A stretch of DNA of 64,000 bases from Schistosoma mansoni (GCF_000237925.1 NW_017385989.1:434001-498000); one strand, 5' to 3'. Shown: positions 32,701 through 43,288, counted from the stretch's first letter. Notes: generated by a model not told the origin, from the sequence alone. Translations and numbers: made by a program.

Positions 32701-35700
32701 ATATTTGGTCGCGTATTTACAGAAAAAGGGGTGCAGTTGGGCTATATATTAACAGGATTATAGAAGTATCTTAAGTAAGTTAAGGTGAATCCTAAACATT
32801 AAATTAGCAAACTTACTTGAACGACCTTCTTGAATATTTACAGAAGCTGATGCACATTTCTGCTTGATTGTGATTGCGAGACGTTGTGCTCGAGGAAAAT
32901 ATCCTCATCCTCCACTATACAATTTGAAAATACAAAGTCATTTTGAAAATCTATTCGATTACTAAAATACAGTTATAATGATTAGTTATCCAATCCTGAT
33001 AATGGACAAGAAACTAGTGTTTATTTACACATAATCAACTCAATTCAATATCTAGTTATCTTTAAACATATTTACAGTCACATTTTAAAGTAATCAACTG
33101 AACAATATTTGAGCGAACAATTGTTTTCAATAACTTCATCATCAGGCTCTACAGTTATAAGTCCATAATTATAATATTTTACAAAGTCCAAAATGAGGCA
33201 TGTATTAATTAATTTGAACATTTGCATCTGCTATTACGATATATATATACTTCAAAATGGTGTTATTTGTAAATTAGAAAGGTCATTTAATAAAGGTCAA
33301 AATGATTTGTAATCAAGTGTTTAGTCACAATTGATATAATAGTAATTTAGAAAAAATGAAAATGCAAAAAATTGTGTGAATGAAGTGCATAGTAGGAGAA
33401 TTTCATCTTGTCAATTGAGATAATAATGATAAATAGTAATAGTAATAATAATAATATTGTTGTGTGAATATAATACGTAAGAAAAGGGGTGTTATCAAAG
33501 TAATTACGATAAAGGAATTGGGAATGATGGATGTGAAGATTAAGATAGAGGTGATCAACAAAAAAGGAAGAAAAAAAACGGGGGAGGTTTATAATATTTA
33601 GTTTAGGAATCCGGTGATCCAGTCGTAGGCCAAGGTAAACATAGTGGCTGGATATACTTTTTCTGGATGCATAAGTTTGGTTTTCTGGAGTTGATCCAGA
33701 TGGCTTCGGCTATGTAAAGTAATCGTAACCTAGCTCTTTGAGGTAGAGTTTTCGGAACTTGATATAAAACAGAGAAGGCTTCCTCTATTTTGATATGATG
33801 TTCACTGTCTACCAAGTGAGAAAGGATGGAGCTGTTAATGGATTTAGTGACTCCTTTTCCCAACCATGCTGGTATTTATTTAATCACATATATATTGGTA
33901 CAAAGGGCACTGGATACATATGCGCCACACAAAATAATGAGAATGGGAGAAGGAAGAAGATGCGTATATATAAAAGAAGGAAAAAAAAGAAAAGAAGAGT
34001 AGTGGTGGGGGGAACTGAATGTACAACCAGAAGAGCTCTCTCAGTTAGGATAGTTATAGCCACTCTTTATGAAGAAAGTAGAAGAAGGTTACAGCAGGAC
34101 CGCCATTGGCTTCTATTCTGAGCCATATCTGATAACGTCTCTAGCCACTGTGTTGCACCATCTCTCGGACCCCAGCCAGGGAGTCGTGAAGGACCAACAG
34201 AAGCTAGCCCTTTGCAGCTCTCTTTCATGCCACGACACCATGTCATACACTGACCTCCTCTCCGCTTTTTCCAACCAGTCCCAGAGTCGGCAAATAATGC
34301 ACGACGTGGAAGTCTCTGGGACGACATTCGTAAAACATGTCCAAGCCACCGAAGTCGGTGTTTCAAGATGGTGACACCAATCGAATTATCGTCTCTGCGC
34401 CCGAACACACGATGCCGAACCTCTGCATTACTAACATGGTATTGCCACTGTATGTCAGCAATCCTTCGGAGACAACGATGATCGAACACAGAGAGACGTC
34501 TAACATCCTCAACTCGGAGAGGCCAGGTTTCACAAGCATAGAGCAAAACTGCTCTCACCGACGCGTTGTAGATCCGACCTTTTACAGCCAGACTAACATC
34601 ACGAAGGCGCCAAAGATGGCCCAGATTGGCATAAGCCGCTCTGGCTTTCATTATACGTGCATCAATCTCATCACTCACGCCCCCACCAGCACTTATGTAG
34701 CTACCTTGATACACGAACTTCTCAACTACTTCAGTCTGCTCACCATCTGGGGTGAGTACAGGATGAGAGTCCTGGCAGTCTTGTAGGAATACTTTGCACT
34801 TGGAGGGTGCAAAGCACATGCCGTACCTGTGGACACTGATTGCCAACTGATTAAGTGCGGATTGCATGCCTTGGGCATTATCGCACAGTAAGACAATATC
34901 ATCCGCATACTCAAGGTCGAGAAGTCGTTCTCCAGGCAACATATCCACACCGCCATTACTTACATCCATCAGAGCTGTTTCCAGGATGTCGTCGATGGCA
35001 AAGTTGAAGAGGAAAGGTGAGATTGGGCAACCCTGCCTAACCCCACTGCTCGAATGGAACAAGGGAGAAAGGTGGTTGTATGCCCTCACTCTGCCTGAGG
35101 TGTTCGTATACAGGGCCTTTAAGATGTTAATGAACTTCTCAGGCACACCCTTCTTCAATAGACAATCCCAGAGAACAGTCCTGTCCAACGAATCGAAGGC
35201 AGCCCTGATATCAAGAAACACTACGATTGTTGGCCTGCGATAAGTATGACGGTGTTCTAACATTTGGCGGAGGGTGAAGATGTGATCAATGCATCCTCGA
35301 CCAGAACGAAAATCAGCCTGCTCCTCGCGAGTCAATCGTTCTCGGGTTTTAAACAACCTACGAAGAATGACAGAAGCCAATAGTTTGGACGCAATCGGAA
35401 GTAGACTTATCCCCCGGTAGTTATTACAGGAACAACGTGAACCCTTTTTAAAGATAGGGACGACTATCGACTCATTCCATGATGTTGGAACACTTTCTTG
35501 CTCCCAAACCTTTGCAAACAACACCGTCAGTTCCTTAGTCAGAAAGTCACCACCATCTTTAAAAAGAGCCGGAGGTAAGTCATCTGGGCCCGGTGATTTG
35601 TAACGTTTCAAGAGTTGGAGTTCCTTGCGGACTTCCGCCTCGTTTGGTGGATCAGTCGTCACCGGCCATGGGGGGCAGGACAAACTGGTTGATGTTGCTG

Positions 35701-38700
35701 GAGCAGCAGGCCAGTTGAACTGCCCTTCGAAAAATTCCGCCCATCGTCCAAGACGTCGAGAGATGTTAGTGATTGGCATCCCATCATCCTCGTAGATTGT
35801 TTCACTCACACCAGACTTCTTGCTGCCAGTGGCTCGGATGAGTTGGAAGAGCTTCCGGCAGTTACCAGATGCAGCTGCTGCTTCCATCTCATTAGCACGC
35901 TCCGACCACCAGGCTTCTCGGTCCTTACGCAAGCTTAGCCCAATTTCATTACGTAACAGCCTTCGTTTGTGGTCATACTCACGGTCACCCGGAGTAGACC
36001 GACGGGCTTCCATCAGTTGTAAGGAGCCAGAAGAAACCCAGTGCTTGTAAGCGGGACGTTTCGCGAAGCCGCAAGCGGCTTTACTCGCCATTTTCATGGC
36101 GTCGTGAAGATGCAACCAATGCTCATCTATACTTTTCGGTGGGATGGTAGCTAGCCTAGAGGCTAGCTCCGCTCGATACTTACTTGCAACAGAAGTTGCA
36201 GCCAGTTTACTAACATCGATCCGTTGGTGGTGGTCAATCCTTCGGCCACTGAAAAGTAAGGTGAGATTGGCGCAGACCAGGGCATGATCAGACTCCAGAT
36301 AAGTACTCCAAAAGGAGCGGCAGTCTTGTACACAACCACGCCAGCGGTAGCTGATCGCGATGTGATCAATCTGAGTCCAGGCTTGGGATGCAGAGGGAGG
36401 ACGCCAGGTAGCACACCGACGATGACTGTGCCGGAAGTTAGTGCTGGCCAGAAACAGGTTCAGTATTCATTCAGTATTCATAATCGGTGGAAGCATTCAC
36501 TTTCAACCAGACAGTGACTGGAGATCGTTTAGATAGGACAGATTTTCCACCAAGAGCGAGCTGCTGCATAAGTTGAAAAGTAAGGTTACACAAATTGGGG
36601 ATAAAAGGGGGTGAAAAAGCGACGTAGTAAATAATAATAATAATAATGGTAATAATAATAATAATAGTGTAAATTGTCTTGCTTCTAATATGAGCGAGAA
36701 TAGTATCGTCAATAGAATTCATCATTTCATTTATTTGTGTGTGGGCTGTGATACTGCCCGGGTGGCCAAACCGAAGCAGGTGGTTTTATTAAGGGACCGC
36801 ACCCCGAGCCTTTGACCTAGAGGTCTGATCCACAAGGCAGTGGAGCATCGTGAGGAGATGCAGTCCCATGGTAGCCGGTGATCAATGATTGATTCATACG
36901 CCATTTGTTCCCTCAGGATACTGGAGCCCATGTGCACCAATGGTTTGGAATCAGGGTTTTCCAACTCCCCTAGGTGGACCCTCCGTGTCCACCAACCCGG
37001 TTAAAGCGCCGGACATTCGCTTTTCGTCCTCTCACTTTCGTAAACAACACCCCCGCCACGAGAAGGCAGTGAGTAGGACTTCCCTGGCAGAGGCTATATA
37101 TTCGCTGGCCATGTGAGAGCATTTCGAGAGGGAGAGTGGACTCTCCCCACTCTCGGCCGTACCAGGGCATTTGGGGGCTGGTATATGTTCACGAACACGC
37201 AAGGATAAAGCCCTCTGAGTACGGCCTATGTAACTAGCTCCACAGGAGCATAGCCGAAGCCATCTGGATCAACTCCAGAAAACCAAACTTATGCATCCAG
37301 AAAAAGTATATCCAGCCACTATGTTTACCTTGGCCTACGACTGGATCACCGGATTCCTAAACTAAATATCATAAACTTCCCCGTTTTTTTTCTTCCTTAT
37401 TTTGTTGATCTTTCTTCTATTAGGAACGGGAGCAGTGTAGTTAGTGTAGTGCGTCATTTCATGTCATTTGTGTGTGGGCTGTGATACTGCCCGGGTGCCC
37501 AAACCGAAGCAGGTGGTTTTCTTAGGGCAGTTTTACTCTATGCTTATGAAGCCTGACTTCTCAGAGTTGATATTAGACGAATCTCTGTGTCCGATTATTG
37601 CTGTCTCCAAAGAGTTGCTGATATCCAGTGACACCACGTTAGTAATGCGCAGGTTTGACAGCCGCGTGTTCGGACAGTGACAATAGTTAAGTTGGTGTCA
37701 CTATCTAGAAACACCGATTTCGATGGCCTGGACATATACTACGAATGTTATCCGACGGATTCCATACCGTGCATTATTTGCCAACGCTAGAACTGGTTAG
37801 AAAAAGCAGTGGTCGGTGCACGACGAAGCGTCATGGTATGAAAGGCTGCACAAGACTGGCCTATGTTGGTCCTTCACGGTTCCCTGATTGGGGTCCTAGA
37901 GATAGTGCAACAATGGCTTGAGACAGAAATGGCGCAGAATAGAAGCCAGTGGTGGTACTACTACAACTCTATCTACGTATAAGTAAAAGTAACTTCTATG
38001 TTATGTTTGAAGCGATTACGAGTTCCCTAGTCTGAGAATAGGACAAAGACTCTGACTAAAGGCCAAAAGCTAGCTATTCTGATGCATCCCAGCTTCACTA
38101 ACTAGAGGGAGAAGTCCAATTCCGAAGTGGGGAAAATATATACCACAAGTAGCTAGAAGCACAAGCAATCCAGATCAGTCTAGTCGGAAATCCACTCATT
38201 TATTTATTGGTTTGTTCACTCATTTCACCCATATATATGAAAAATGATTTGAACAAGAATGTCATATGTTATGCAGAATAAAATGTCCTAGGAAAAAACG
38301 AAACAAATACTATACTGAGTGATCAAATTGAATTAGACGGAATTAATGTTGAATAAAAATCATAATGAGTAAATCAATCTAATTTTGACCTTTCATCCCG
38401 TCATAACATTATAGCTGAAAGAACCCTATATGATTATATTTTTGTTGTGTCCTGAAGAGAATTGTGAATGGTAACTTTTGAGGACTATTTGTGGACCAAT
38501 GTAATATGTCCAGTTCCTATTATATAATTGTTACGTAACTAAACTATTCATATTCGTGTTCCTCTTATTATTAGCTTTATTTTGACCTTTGAACTATTAT
38601 CATACGATTCTTGAGTTATCATCAGTTTATTGATTACTATTCACAGCCACATTTGGCTAAATATTGTACAAATGTATTTTCTATTTTACGGTACGGTGTG

Positions 38701-38972
38701 GTTTGCTTGGTTGGTATATAAACTCAGTATATTTATGAATAATGATTCATACCGCAGAGGCTGTTATTGGTGTTTTGGATTTAACTGGTTGGGCAAGGCA
38801 GATCGCAGGACCGGTTAGCACTCTAGACTGCTCGTACGGTTTTCGTGTATCACTGTTCCAATCGATAATTCGCTGCTCCCTGATTGGCGGTCCTATCAAG
38901 TCACACATAAACTAGGCATCCACTCGGCCACAAGATATAACAATTTTCTTAACCAAACGTTTTCCCATTTTA

Positions 38973-39024
<52 letters not shown>

Positions 39025-39090
39025 TACTGATGCTTTTGGAACATACCAATGTTCGATATTTACGGCCAACTTCTTCGTAGCTTTTTGCAT
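28963..39090 (-). CDS. SELENOW: Selenoprotein W / MIEN1-like (SelWTH/Rdx family), 4 exons
   Basis: Small thioredoxin-like redox protein, assembled by hand from four minus-strand exons: 39090-39047, 32914-32817, 31487-31411 and 29049-28963. All introns are GT-AG (donors gtatgt, gtaagt, gtgagt; acceptors tatag, ttccag, attag) with phases 2, 1 and 0 that join without a shift. The product has 101 residues including one in-frame TGA (32907-32905) read as selenocysteine at residue 18, in the motif C-G-G-U-G-Y; CxxU is the SelW redox site. FEITVNG followed by NLIFSKLK matches the beta-hairpin of the MIEN1/C35 branch. NGET and a terminal CNLL (CaaX-like, as MIEN1 ends in a prenylated CaaX) also fit; family members are about 85-115 residues. 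A SECIS-like hairpin follows the stop. MIEN1 itself uses CxxC, so a Sec form with a CaaX box is notable. The 6.1-kb first intron holds an RTE and other repeats. The start ATG is the only one seen in exon 1. Prenylation and Sec insertion are inferred. Confidence 0.88.
29305..29655 (+). mobile_element. SR2-like RTE 3' end in SelW intron 3
   Basis: Encodes the last residues (LLGWGPRDYRNKWLETLGDM and AQNRSQWRR) followed by the 3' UTR and the ctgactgactga tail. Heavily 5'-truncated. Confidence 0.7.
29699..29735. repeat. (AT)n microsatellite
   Basis: Pure dinucleotide tract in SelW intron 3. Similar tracts: 17478-17497, 19351-19372, 23890-23914, 27618-27650 and 38977-39020. Confidence 0.9.
30390..30914 (+). 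mobile_element. 0.5-kb non-autonomous retroposon with clear target duplication
   Basis: Perfect duplication gacattatggt at 30379-30389 and 30915-30925. Starts gcccccaaatgccctg and ends in an ataataataat tail, which fixes the sense strand as plus. It lies in SelW intron 3. Confidence 0.8.
31411..31487 (-). CDS. SELENOW: Selenoprotein W-like exon 3 (beta-hairpin)
   Basis: 77 bases, entered in phase 1 (AGA codon split across the intron), encoding SFEITVNGNLIFSKLK and then CGSFPSTEA. This is the most family-diagnostic part: MIEN1 has the same FEI-x-x-NG-x-L-x-FSKL pattern. The polypyrimidine-rich acceptor ends in ttccag and the donor is gtgagt. Confidence 0.9.
31688..32107 (-). mobile_element. 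0.5-kb retroposon, 3' part missing
   Basis: Shares the family sequence from ccaaactgaagcaggtgg to gggcatttgggggc, but lacks the tail end. In SelW intron 2. Confidence 0.65.
32176..32310 (-). other. Candidate orphan exon inside SelW intron 2
   Basis: A 135-base open segment with an AG acceptor (atctag) and a GT donor (gtacag) encodes 45 hydrophilic residues including RSLEALHRQLKC and VERLKTAKTF. It does not fit the phase of the SelW exons (joining exon 2 to it gives an immediate stop). It could be an alternative exon, a fragment of another gene, or chance. No family recognised. Confidence 0.2.
32817..32914 (-). CDS. SELENOW: Selenoprotein W-like exon 2 (contains the Sec TGA)
   Basis: 98 bases. 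The first base completes Cys; then come Gly-Gly-TGA-Gly-Tyr. The TGA lies at 32905-32907, exactly at the Sec position of SelW (CxxU). The rest encodes the alpha-helix that follows the redox loop (RAQRLAITIKQK) up to QEGRS. The donor is gtaagt. Confidence 0.88.
33108..33165 (-). ncRNA. Hammerhead-like motif in a Penelope 3' flank, degenerate stem II
   Basis: On the minus strand: gagc, CTGATGA, a short AT-rich segment, GAAA, a palindromic acaattgt stem III, C, then gctc, which pairs with the first gagc (stem I). The order CTGATGA / GAAA / UH with palindromic stem III fits the Penelope-type hammerheads described in the literature, which may work as dimers. Stem II is very weak here. Confidence 0.4.
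33603..33863 (-). pseudogene. Penelope GIY-YIG endonuclease C-terminal fragment
   Basis: Encodes SSILSHLVDSEHHIKIEEAF, then RLRLLYIAEAIWINSRKPN and LCIQKKYIQP, the end of a Penelope endonuclease. It lies next to a short piece of the 0.5-kb retroposon and the RTE copy, all within SelW intron 1. The presumed 3' flank continues down to about 33100 and carries a hammerhead-like motif. Confidence 0.7.
34067..36460 (-). CDS. RTE/SR2-like retrotransposon ORF: endonuclease end plus complete RT
   Basis: The frame is open from about 36460 to the stop at 34067 (about 797 codons), although the first internal ATG lies at 36115. The first part is the C-terminal end of the APE endonuclease (WRPPSASQAWTQIDHIAISY and YLESDHALV). 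RT follows: VPIFKKGSRCSCNNYRGISL, ADFRSGRGCIDHIF, FLDIRAAFDSLDR, GVRQGCPISPFLFNFAIDD and LEYADDIVLLC (YADD). A C-terminal domain follows with YACETWPLR, RLRWLGHVLRM and GGQCMTWCRGMK. The element is 5'-truncated inside the endonuclease, but RT has no stop or frameshift, so it is young. It sits in intron 1 of the SelW-like gene, same strand. Confidence 0.85.
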   Translation of the reverse strand, partial: NLFLASTNFRHSHRRCATWRPPSASQAWTQIDHIAISYRWRGCVQDCRSFWSTYLESDHALVCANLTLLFSGRRIDHHQRIDVSKLAATSVASKYRAELASRLATIPPKSIDEHWLHLHDAMKMASKAACGFAKRPAYKHWVSSGSLQLMEARRSTPGDREYDHKRRLLRNEIGLSLRKDREAWWSERANEMEAAAASGNCRKLFQLIRATGSKKSGVSETIYEDDGMPITNISRRLGRWAEFFEGQFNWPAAPATSTSLSCPPWPVTTDPPNEAEVRKELQLLKRYKSPGPDDLPPALFKDGGDFLTKELTVLFAKVWEQESVPTSWNESIVVPIFKKGSRCSCNNYRGISLLPIASKLLASVILRRLFKTRERLTREEQADFRSGRGCIDHIFTLRQMLEHRHTYRRPTIVVFLDIRAAFDSLDRTVLWDCLLKKGVPEKFINILKALYTNTSGRVRAYNHLSPLFHSSSGVRQGCPISPFLFNFAIDDILETALMDVSNGGVDMLPGERLLDLEYADDIVLLCDNAQGMQSALNQLAISVHRYGMCFAPSKCKVFLQDCQDSHPVLTPDGEQTEVVEKFVYQGSYISAGGGVSDEIDARIMKARAAYANLGHLWRLRDVSLAVKGRIYNASVRAVLLYACETWPLRVEDVRRLSVFDHRCLRRIADIQWQYHVSNAEVRHRVFGRRDDNSIGVTILKHRLRWLGHVLRMSSQRLPRRALFADSGTGWKKRRGGQCMTWCRGMKESCKGLASVGPSRLPGWGPRDGATQWLETLSDMAQNRSQWRSCCNLLLLSS
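36735..37178 (-). mobile_element. 0.5-kb retroposon, internally shortened near its tail
   Basis: Family sequence with an (attt) remnant followed directly by gtgtgtgggctgtga, about 85 bases shorter than full copies; it ends gggcatttgggggc. In SelW intron 1. A 65-base stub of the same kind is at 37462-37526. Confidence 0.65.
37245..37385 (+). pseudogene. Penelope endonuclease C-terminal end fragment
   Basis: Nearly the reverse complement of the coding end at 33603-33720: AEAIWINSRKPN and MHPEKVYPATMFTL-type reading, ending in the same caccggattcctaaacta. It is 5'-truncated and lies between two partial 0.5-kb retroposon copies. Confidence 0.6.
37527..37985 (+). pseudogene. SR2-like RTE 3' ORF fragment, decayed
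   Basis: A degraded copy of the C-terminal part of the RTE at 34067: VLLYAYEA, SVFDHRCLRR-like and a final QWWYYYNS corresponding to QWRSCCN. Several frameshifts. It probably belongs to the same family as the open RTE copy 1.5 kb away. Confidence 0.6.
38445..38941 (+). repeat. Solo LTR-like repeat with TG...CA ends
   Basis: About 497 bases from tgttgtgtcctga to agatataaca, with the short inverted ends expected of LTRs. TATA-like tatataaactc and an aataatgattcat polyA-like region. No coding sequence is attached. Located in SelW intron 1. Confidence 0.6.
39047..39090 (-). CDS. SELENOW: Selenoprotein W-like exon 1 (start codon to split Cys codon)
   Basis: 44 coding bases giving 14 residues (MQKATKK then LAVNIEH) plus the first two bases of the cysteine codon of CxxU. 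The donor is gtatgt. The NIEHC segment corresponds to the first beta strand that leads into the redox loop in SelW and MIEN1. An (AT)n tract starts about 25 bases into the intron. Confidence 0.8.
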
Positions 39091-39099
39091 GTTTTAAAT

Positions 39100-40100
39100 C
39101 GAGAATTTAAAAGCTTTATTTAGAGCCGACAGATAACCTGAAAAATTACACAATAAATAAGAGTCAACTTAAAGCACAGTTTGAAGATTTGATACATGTC
39201 AACAAAATCATTTACACAAGAATCGACTGATTCAATAAAAAGTTATGGGGAAGAAACGTGTACCCACAAATACAGGGAAAATTGAGATCATGACCTCAAT
39301 GAAATCAATATTGAGCTATACTCAACTATCACCTAACGCAAATTTATGTAACTATACAGTATTAGTCAGTATTTAGTCACTAACAGAATGCCTCGTTTCT
39401 GATGTTTTTACTCATCATAATTTAGGATAGATGCTTAAAGGGGGGATTTCAAAGATACTTGTTATCTAAATGTTATGAAAAACTTAAATCTAGCTGCCAT
39501 ACATATAAATATATCATGTCTTTATACTACCCGTTTCTATCCGTTTTGAGTACGTTATTTTTTCATGGCCACAAATCTTTGTCAGTATTTGTTTAATAAC
39601 ATATTTCACCATAGTCTCTAGGAGAACATGTACGCGACATGAATGCGGTTTCCTTGTCACCTGTGGTATGGACTGATAAATTCACAGGTTGGTTTCATGG
39701 AGCACGCACAGACCTTACATAGCAAGTCAGATCGCAAGTGAGCACAAGGAGCATGAAACATCAATGCCGAGCTATGTCAGCAGTCCTGAAAGGGACAGAC
39801 AGAGACGCTTGGTGAAGCGAAGAGGTTTTACGACAACACTGGTATTAATGGAACAACAGCCAACACCAGTGAGGACATGCGAAGAATCAGCACCTCCATA
39901 ACATCGACGGTGTTAGATTCTGTCATTAAAATCGTGTCTCCCAGCAGACCTTCCAAGCGTAACTGGTCTCCAAAACTTCTACCGTAGGCGACTGAACTCC
40001 CATCAAGAGAGTTAGAAGGGATCGATTGCCACAGTCCAGGTTCGGTAAGAAAACCATTTAAGGAATCGGTCGTTTAATCTACTACCAAGATTCTTCAACC
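39100..40100. other. Upstream region of the SelW-like gene
   Basis: Upstream side of exon 1 on the minus strand. AT-rich, no clear promoter motif. A 70-codon plus-strand frame at 39689 has no recognisable content. Confidence 0.4.
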
Positions 40101-42100
40101 AATCAGTAAAGAACACGGGAACACGGACCACAATCCAACTGACAGACAAAAAGGAGCCCATCATCAACGTACCCGAAAACTTGGGAAACTGATCAAGGTT
40201 CGAGATGATGACTTAATAACCATGAGCCTTAAAGACAGGTCTGACCTTCCTAACAGTCTACGGGACAATAACGACAGGATCAGTCTGATGCTCTACCGAC
40301 TGAGTTAATCGCACAGGATGTTTTAGGATAGTCAAGCTACTAATGGTTACATGGCTTACTCGGGGGGAAAGATACCAAACACAAAAACCATCCAACACTT
40401 CATAACGTTCACAAATACTTGATTTAGAGGATTTTGCTGACCAATCACTTGCTTAAATCAAGAAAACCGCCTGATACACCACATTATGAGCTCAATCTCA
40501 TCAGTAACACCCCAAGAGATTTTCGTAAAACATTTTTTTCGCGGGAGGAATATTATTGTGCAAGGTGTCCCAGAAATCACAGACCCTGATTATGCAGACT
40601 ACGCTATTCTACAGTGCAAGCCCATAAAGTAGTCCTCGAGACTTAAAAACAAGACCTAAGTAATGCGATCAGCCAAGAGGGACGGAGATTCCTAACCATG
40701 GCTAATAAGGATAACCTATCCATTCTCGCAAATTGCGACTGCCACTCTCGAAGCATTTCGTACCGACTAATGCCGGCTATCAACTGGAAACCATATGCGT
40801 CCGAACAGGACACATGATGCACACATTGAGCACAAAGACAAATCGTGAATGACTATCCCACTTGTGGATCAAGAGCAAGGAAAAACCTAGGACAAATAAG
40901 CACTACCGACCGACAGCACTTCACCAAATACCCTCATTACAGAATCCCTGATGTGCGACACTCTACGTGACTATTTGCCGTCCATAAGCTTTTCATCTCA
41001 ACAACACGGTTTCAGGTAAGGTCATTACTGTATACCCAACCTGCAGGACAACTATCTTTGATATCAAGGGGGAAGTCGCTGTTATGTATCTTGACTTCTC
41101 AAAAGGGACGATCATATATGTCTTATCAATAAGCGCAAAATATTAGGCACCAAAACCGATTAACTTCGCTTTTGAATAACCAATTTTTAAGATCATGACA
41201 AACATTACTTTTGCCACGAGTCCTTCAAGAGGAAACTCAACATAATCCTAAAAACTCAGAACATTATTCAACTATAATTTACTAATATTCCTCGAATTTG
41301 TTAAATATTCCTGGGTTCCAATTTGATCTATTCCGTCCAGAACCATTTGCTTAGAGGCGTATTTGTCTTTCGGTGCAAAGTGAGAATCTCAACATCGTCC
41401 GTAGATCCCATAAGAGTCGAATAACTTCTCTGAATCTATGTAAGTATCTAATCCGACGCCGAGATCCTGTTAGGTTGTCTAAACAACCCAACTACTGAGT
41501 CTTTCCACACAAGAAACGTACTCCAAGAACGTTCCCAGCGAGACCATAAGTTATGAACAAATCAATCAGATTTAGGATAGCAGGTCTTGGATTTTGGTGC
41601 GAAATCAATTTGTTTGTTTAGTTGAACAGAGATTCGGCATTCAAGCTGATGTACGTTATTAATGAAAACCTTAAACCTAATTCCTGACACTAACCATAGA
41701 CTGCAAACCATTATTATAATTCACCACACTGGTTTCTAACCATCATTTAGTTTAAGCTGGTAGGTAGACACGCCGAAAGTCACTTTAGCGTCGCTTAAAG
41801 GTCGTCCATAAATTATAGTCTCACCACATTTCCCCACAATACGTTTAACCGAGCATAGAATATACTATGACACTTATCTAGCCCAAAGACCTAGGAATTT
41901 CCCGTACTCTGGATAACCAAACTATACGCAGATATGAAGCTCTCGAAAGCTGCATTTGCCGCATCGTGCTTTTAAATCCTAAAATACTGAAAAAAGACTG
42001 AAGACAATAGTTTAGTATCCATACCCCTGAGCGGTATCAAAACTACTTCAAGCTTCTTATGACACAACTGAACAGTAGTGCTTTCTACTTAGTTCCGACT
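40100..42100 (+). pseudogene. Very old CR1-like retrotransposon remnant
   Basis: Only short blocks survive: a YRPTALHQIPS-like segment and a CEYLSS/HGF-like stretch (40980-41040). VAVMYLDFSKGT (41070-41110) corresponds to VAVIYLDFSKAF, and KDLGISRTLDNQT (41882-41930) resembles the KDLGV segment after the catalytic core. Order and spacing agree with CR1 on the plus strand, with stops everywhere. Confidence 0.4.
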
Positions 42101-42559
42101 AGCCAACTGGGTTAGGACCTTAAAGCAGTGCAGCGGTGTATAACAAATTTATTGTGATTTCACTAGCACAACCATCCTTGGCTAACAGCACAACAGAATC
42201 GTCTGGCATTCTTTTCACTTCGGTAGCAAGATTAATACCCTGATCAATGGACACCAACTTTGTAAAGTGGTTATTATATACACAAGTGGTAATCAGTTCA
42301 AGATTTAACGACCGATAGTACCGTGATCAGTTTTCATCTGTTCCATGTAAAACCGCAGAACATCAGAAACTTAAGTTTTAAAAATGTAAAAATACTATGA
42401 TTTATGTTAGGACAACCATAAAGACAAAATATGAATAGCATGAGAGAATATCACAGGAATGCAACGTTACCGACAGACTTTAATCTAAACCCCACCCCTT
42501 CACGTATACGAATATTTAAAACAAAGAACCAAAACCGTTCAAGTTGTTCTGGGTGAGCT

Positions 42560-42870
42560 AGAAAAAGCTTTGGGTTTCAGATTCGAGATATCCCGATCTA
42601 GCGGGAAAGAAAAGAGAAGATATGATAGGTCCAAAATCATTTCTTAGTACCCTATATACCAAACCAACGTCACCCCTCGATCTGAGGTAGGACAGAGTAA
42701 AGAGGTCCAATTTTCCAAACCGCCCTTTATATGGTAAACCCCAAAGTTCTGAACTTGCACGGATAACTGTCTCTGTACTTTTTCCAGGATATCCGGGTCA
42801 CCTTTTAAACGGGGGCTTGTAGCCTGAATGCAGTTTCAAGCTTGGTTCTCGCTAAGTGTTATGACGTATT
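42560..42870 (-). pseudogene. CR1-like RT C-terminal remnant
   Basis: Reads LDLFTLSYLRSRGDVGLVYR, then VLRN, equivalent to LFPLSYRRTRGDLILAFRIF of the better-preserved copies. Upstream it has ISWKKYRDSY-like decay of the EKVQR block. Highly diverged. Confidence 0.45.
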
Positions 42871-43288
42871 ACAACTCGTTATAATATATGAACGTGCAAT
42901 GATACCGAAAATACGTACGAGCAGTCTTGGGTGCTATTCGGTCCTTCCTATCTGCCTAGCCCAGTCCGTTAAGTCCAGAACACAAATAACAGCCTCAGCA
43001 ATATGAATCATTATTCACAAGCATACTGGGTTATATATACTAACCAAACAGACCAAAATATACCAAAAATAGAAAAATAACATTTGTACAGTAATTGGCC
43101 AATGTGGCTGTAGCTAGGGAGAAAGTAATCAATAATAATAGTTCCAAGGTCAAAATAAAGGTTATGATACGAGGAACACGGAACAATTAGGTCACTTATT
43201 TAACAACTATCCAATAGGGAATAGGCATATTATATTTGTCCATAAATGGACCTCAGATTTATGATTCATAATTCGCCAGGGGATACAA
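42858..43288 (-). repeat. LTR-like repeat
   Basis: Minus strand tgttgtatcccct... to cataaca. Shares tatataacccagtatgc and aataatgattcatat with the other copies. Confidence 0.55.

Noticed and set aside
33795-34121. 108-codon plus-strand frame rich in Arg/Lys
   Set aside because: It runs through the antisense of the RTE 3' end and a purine-rich tract (RRKKKKRR); composition only.
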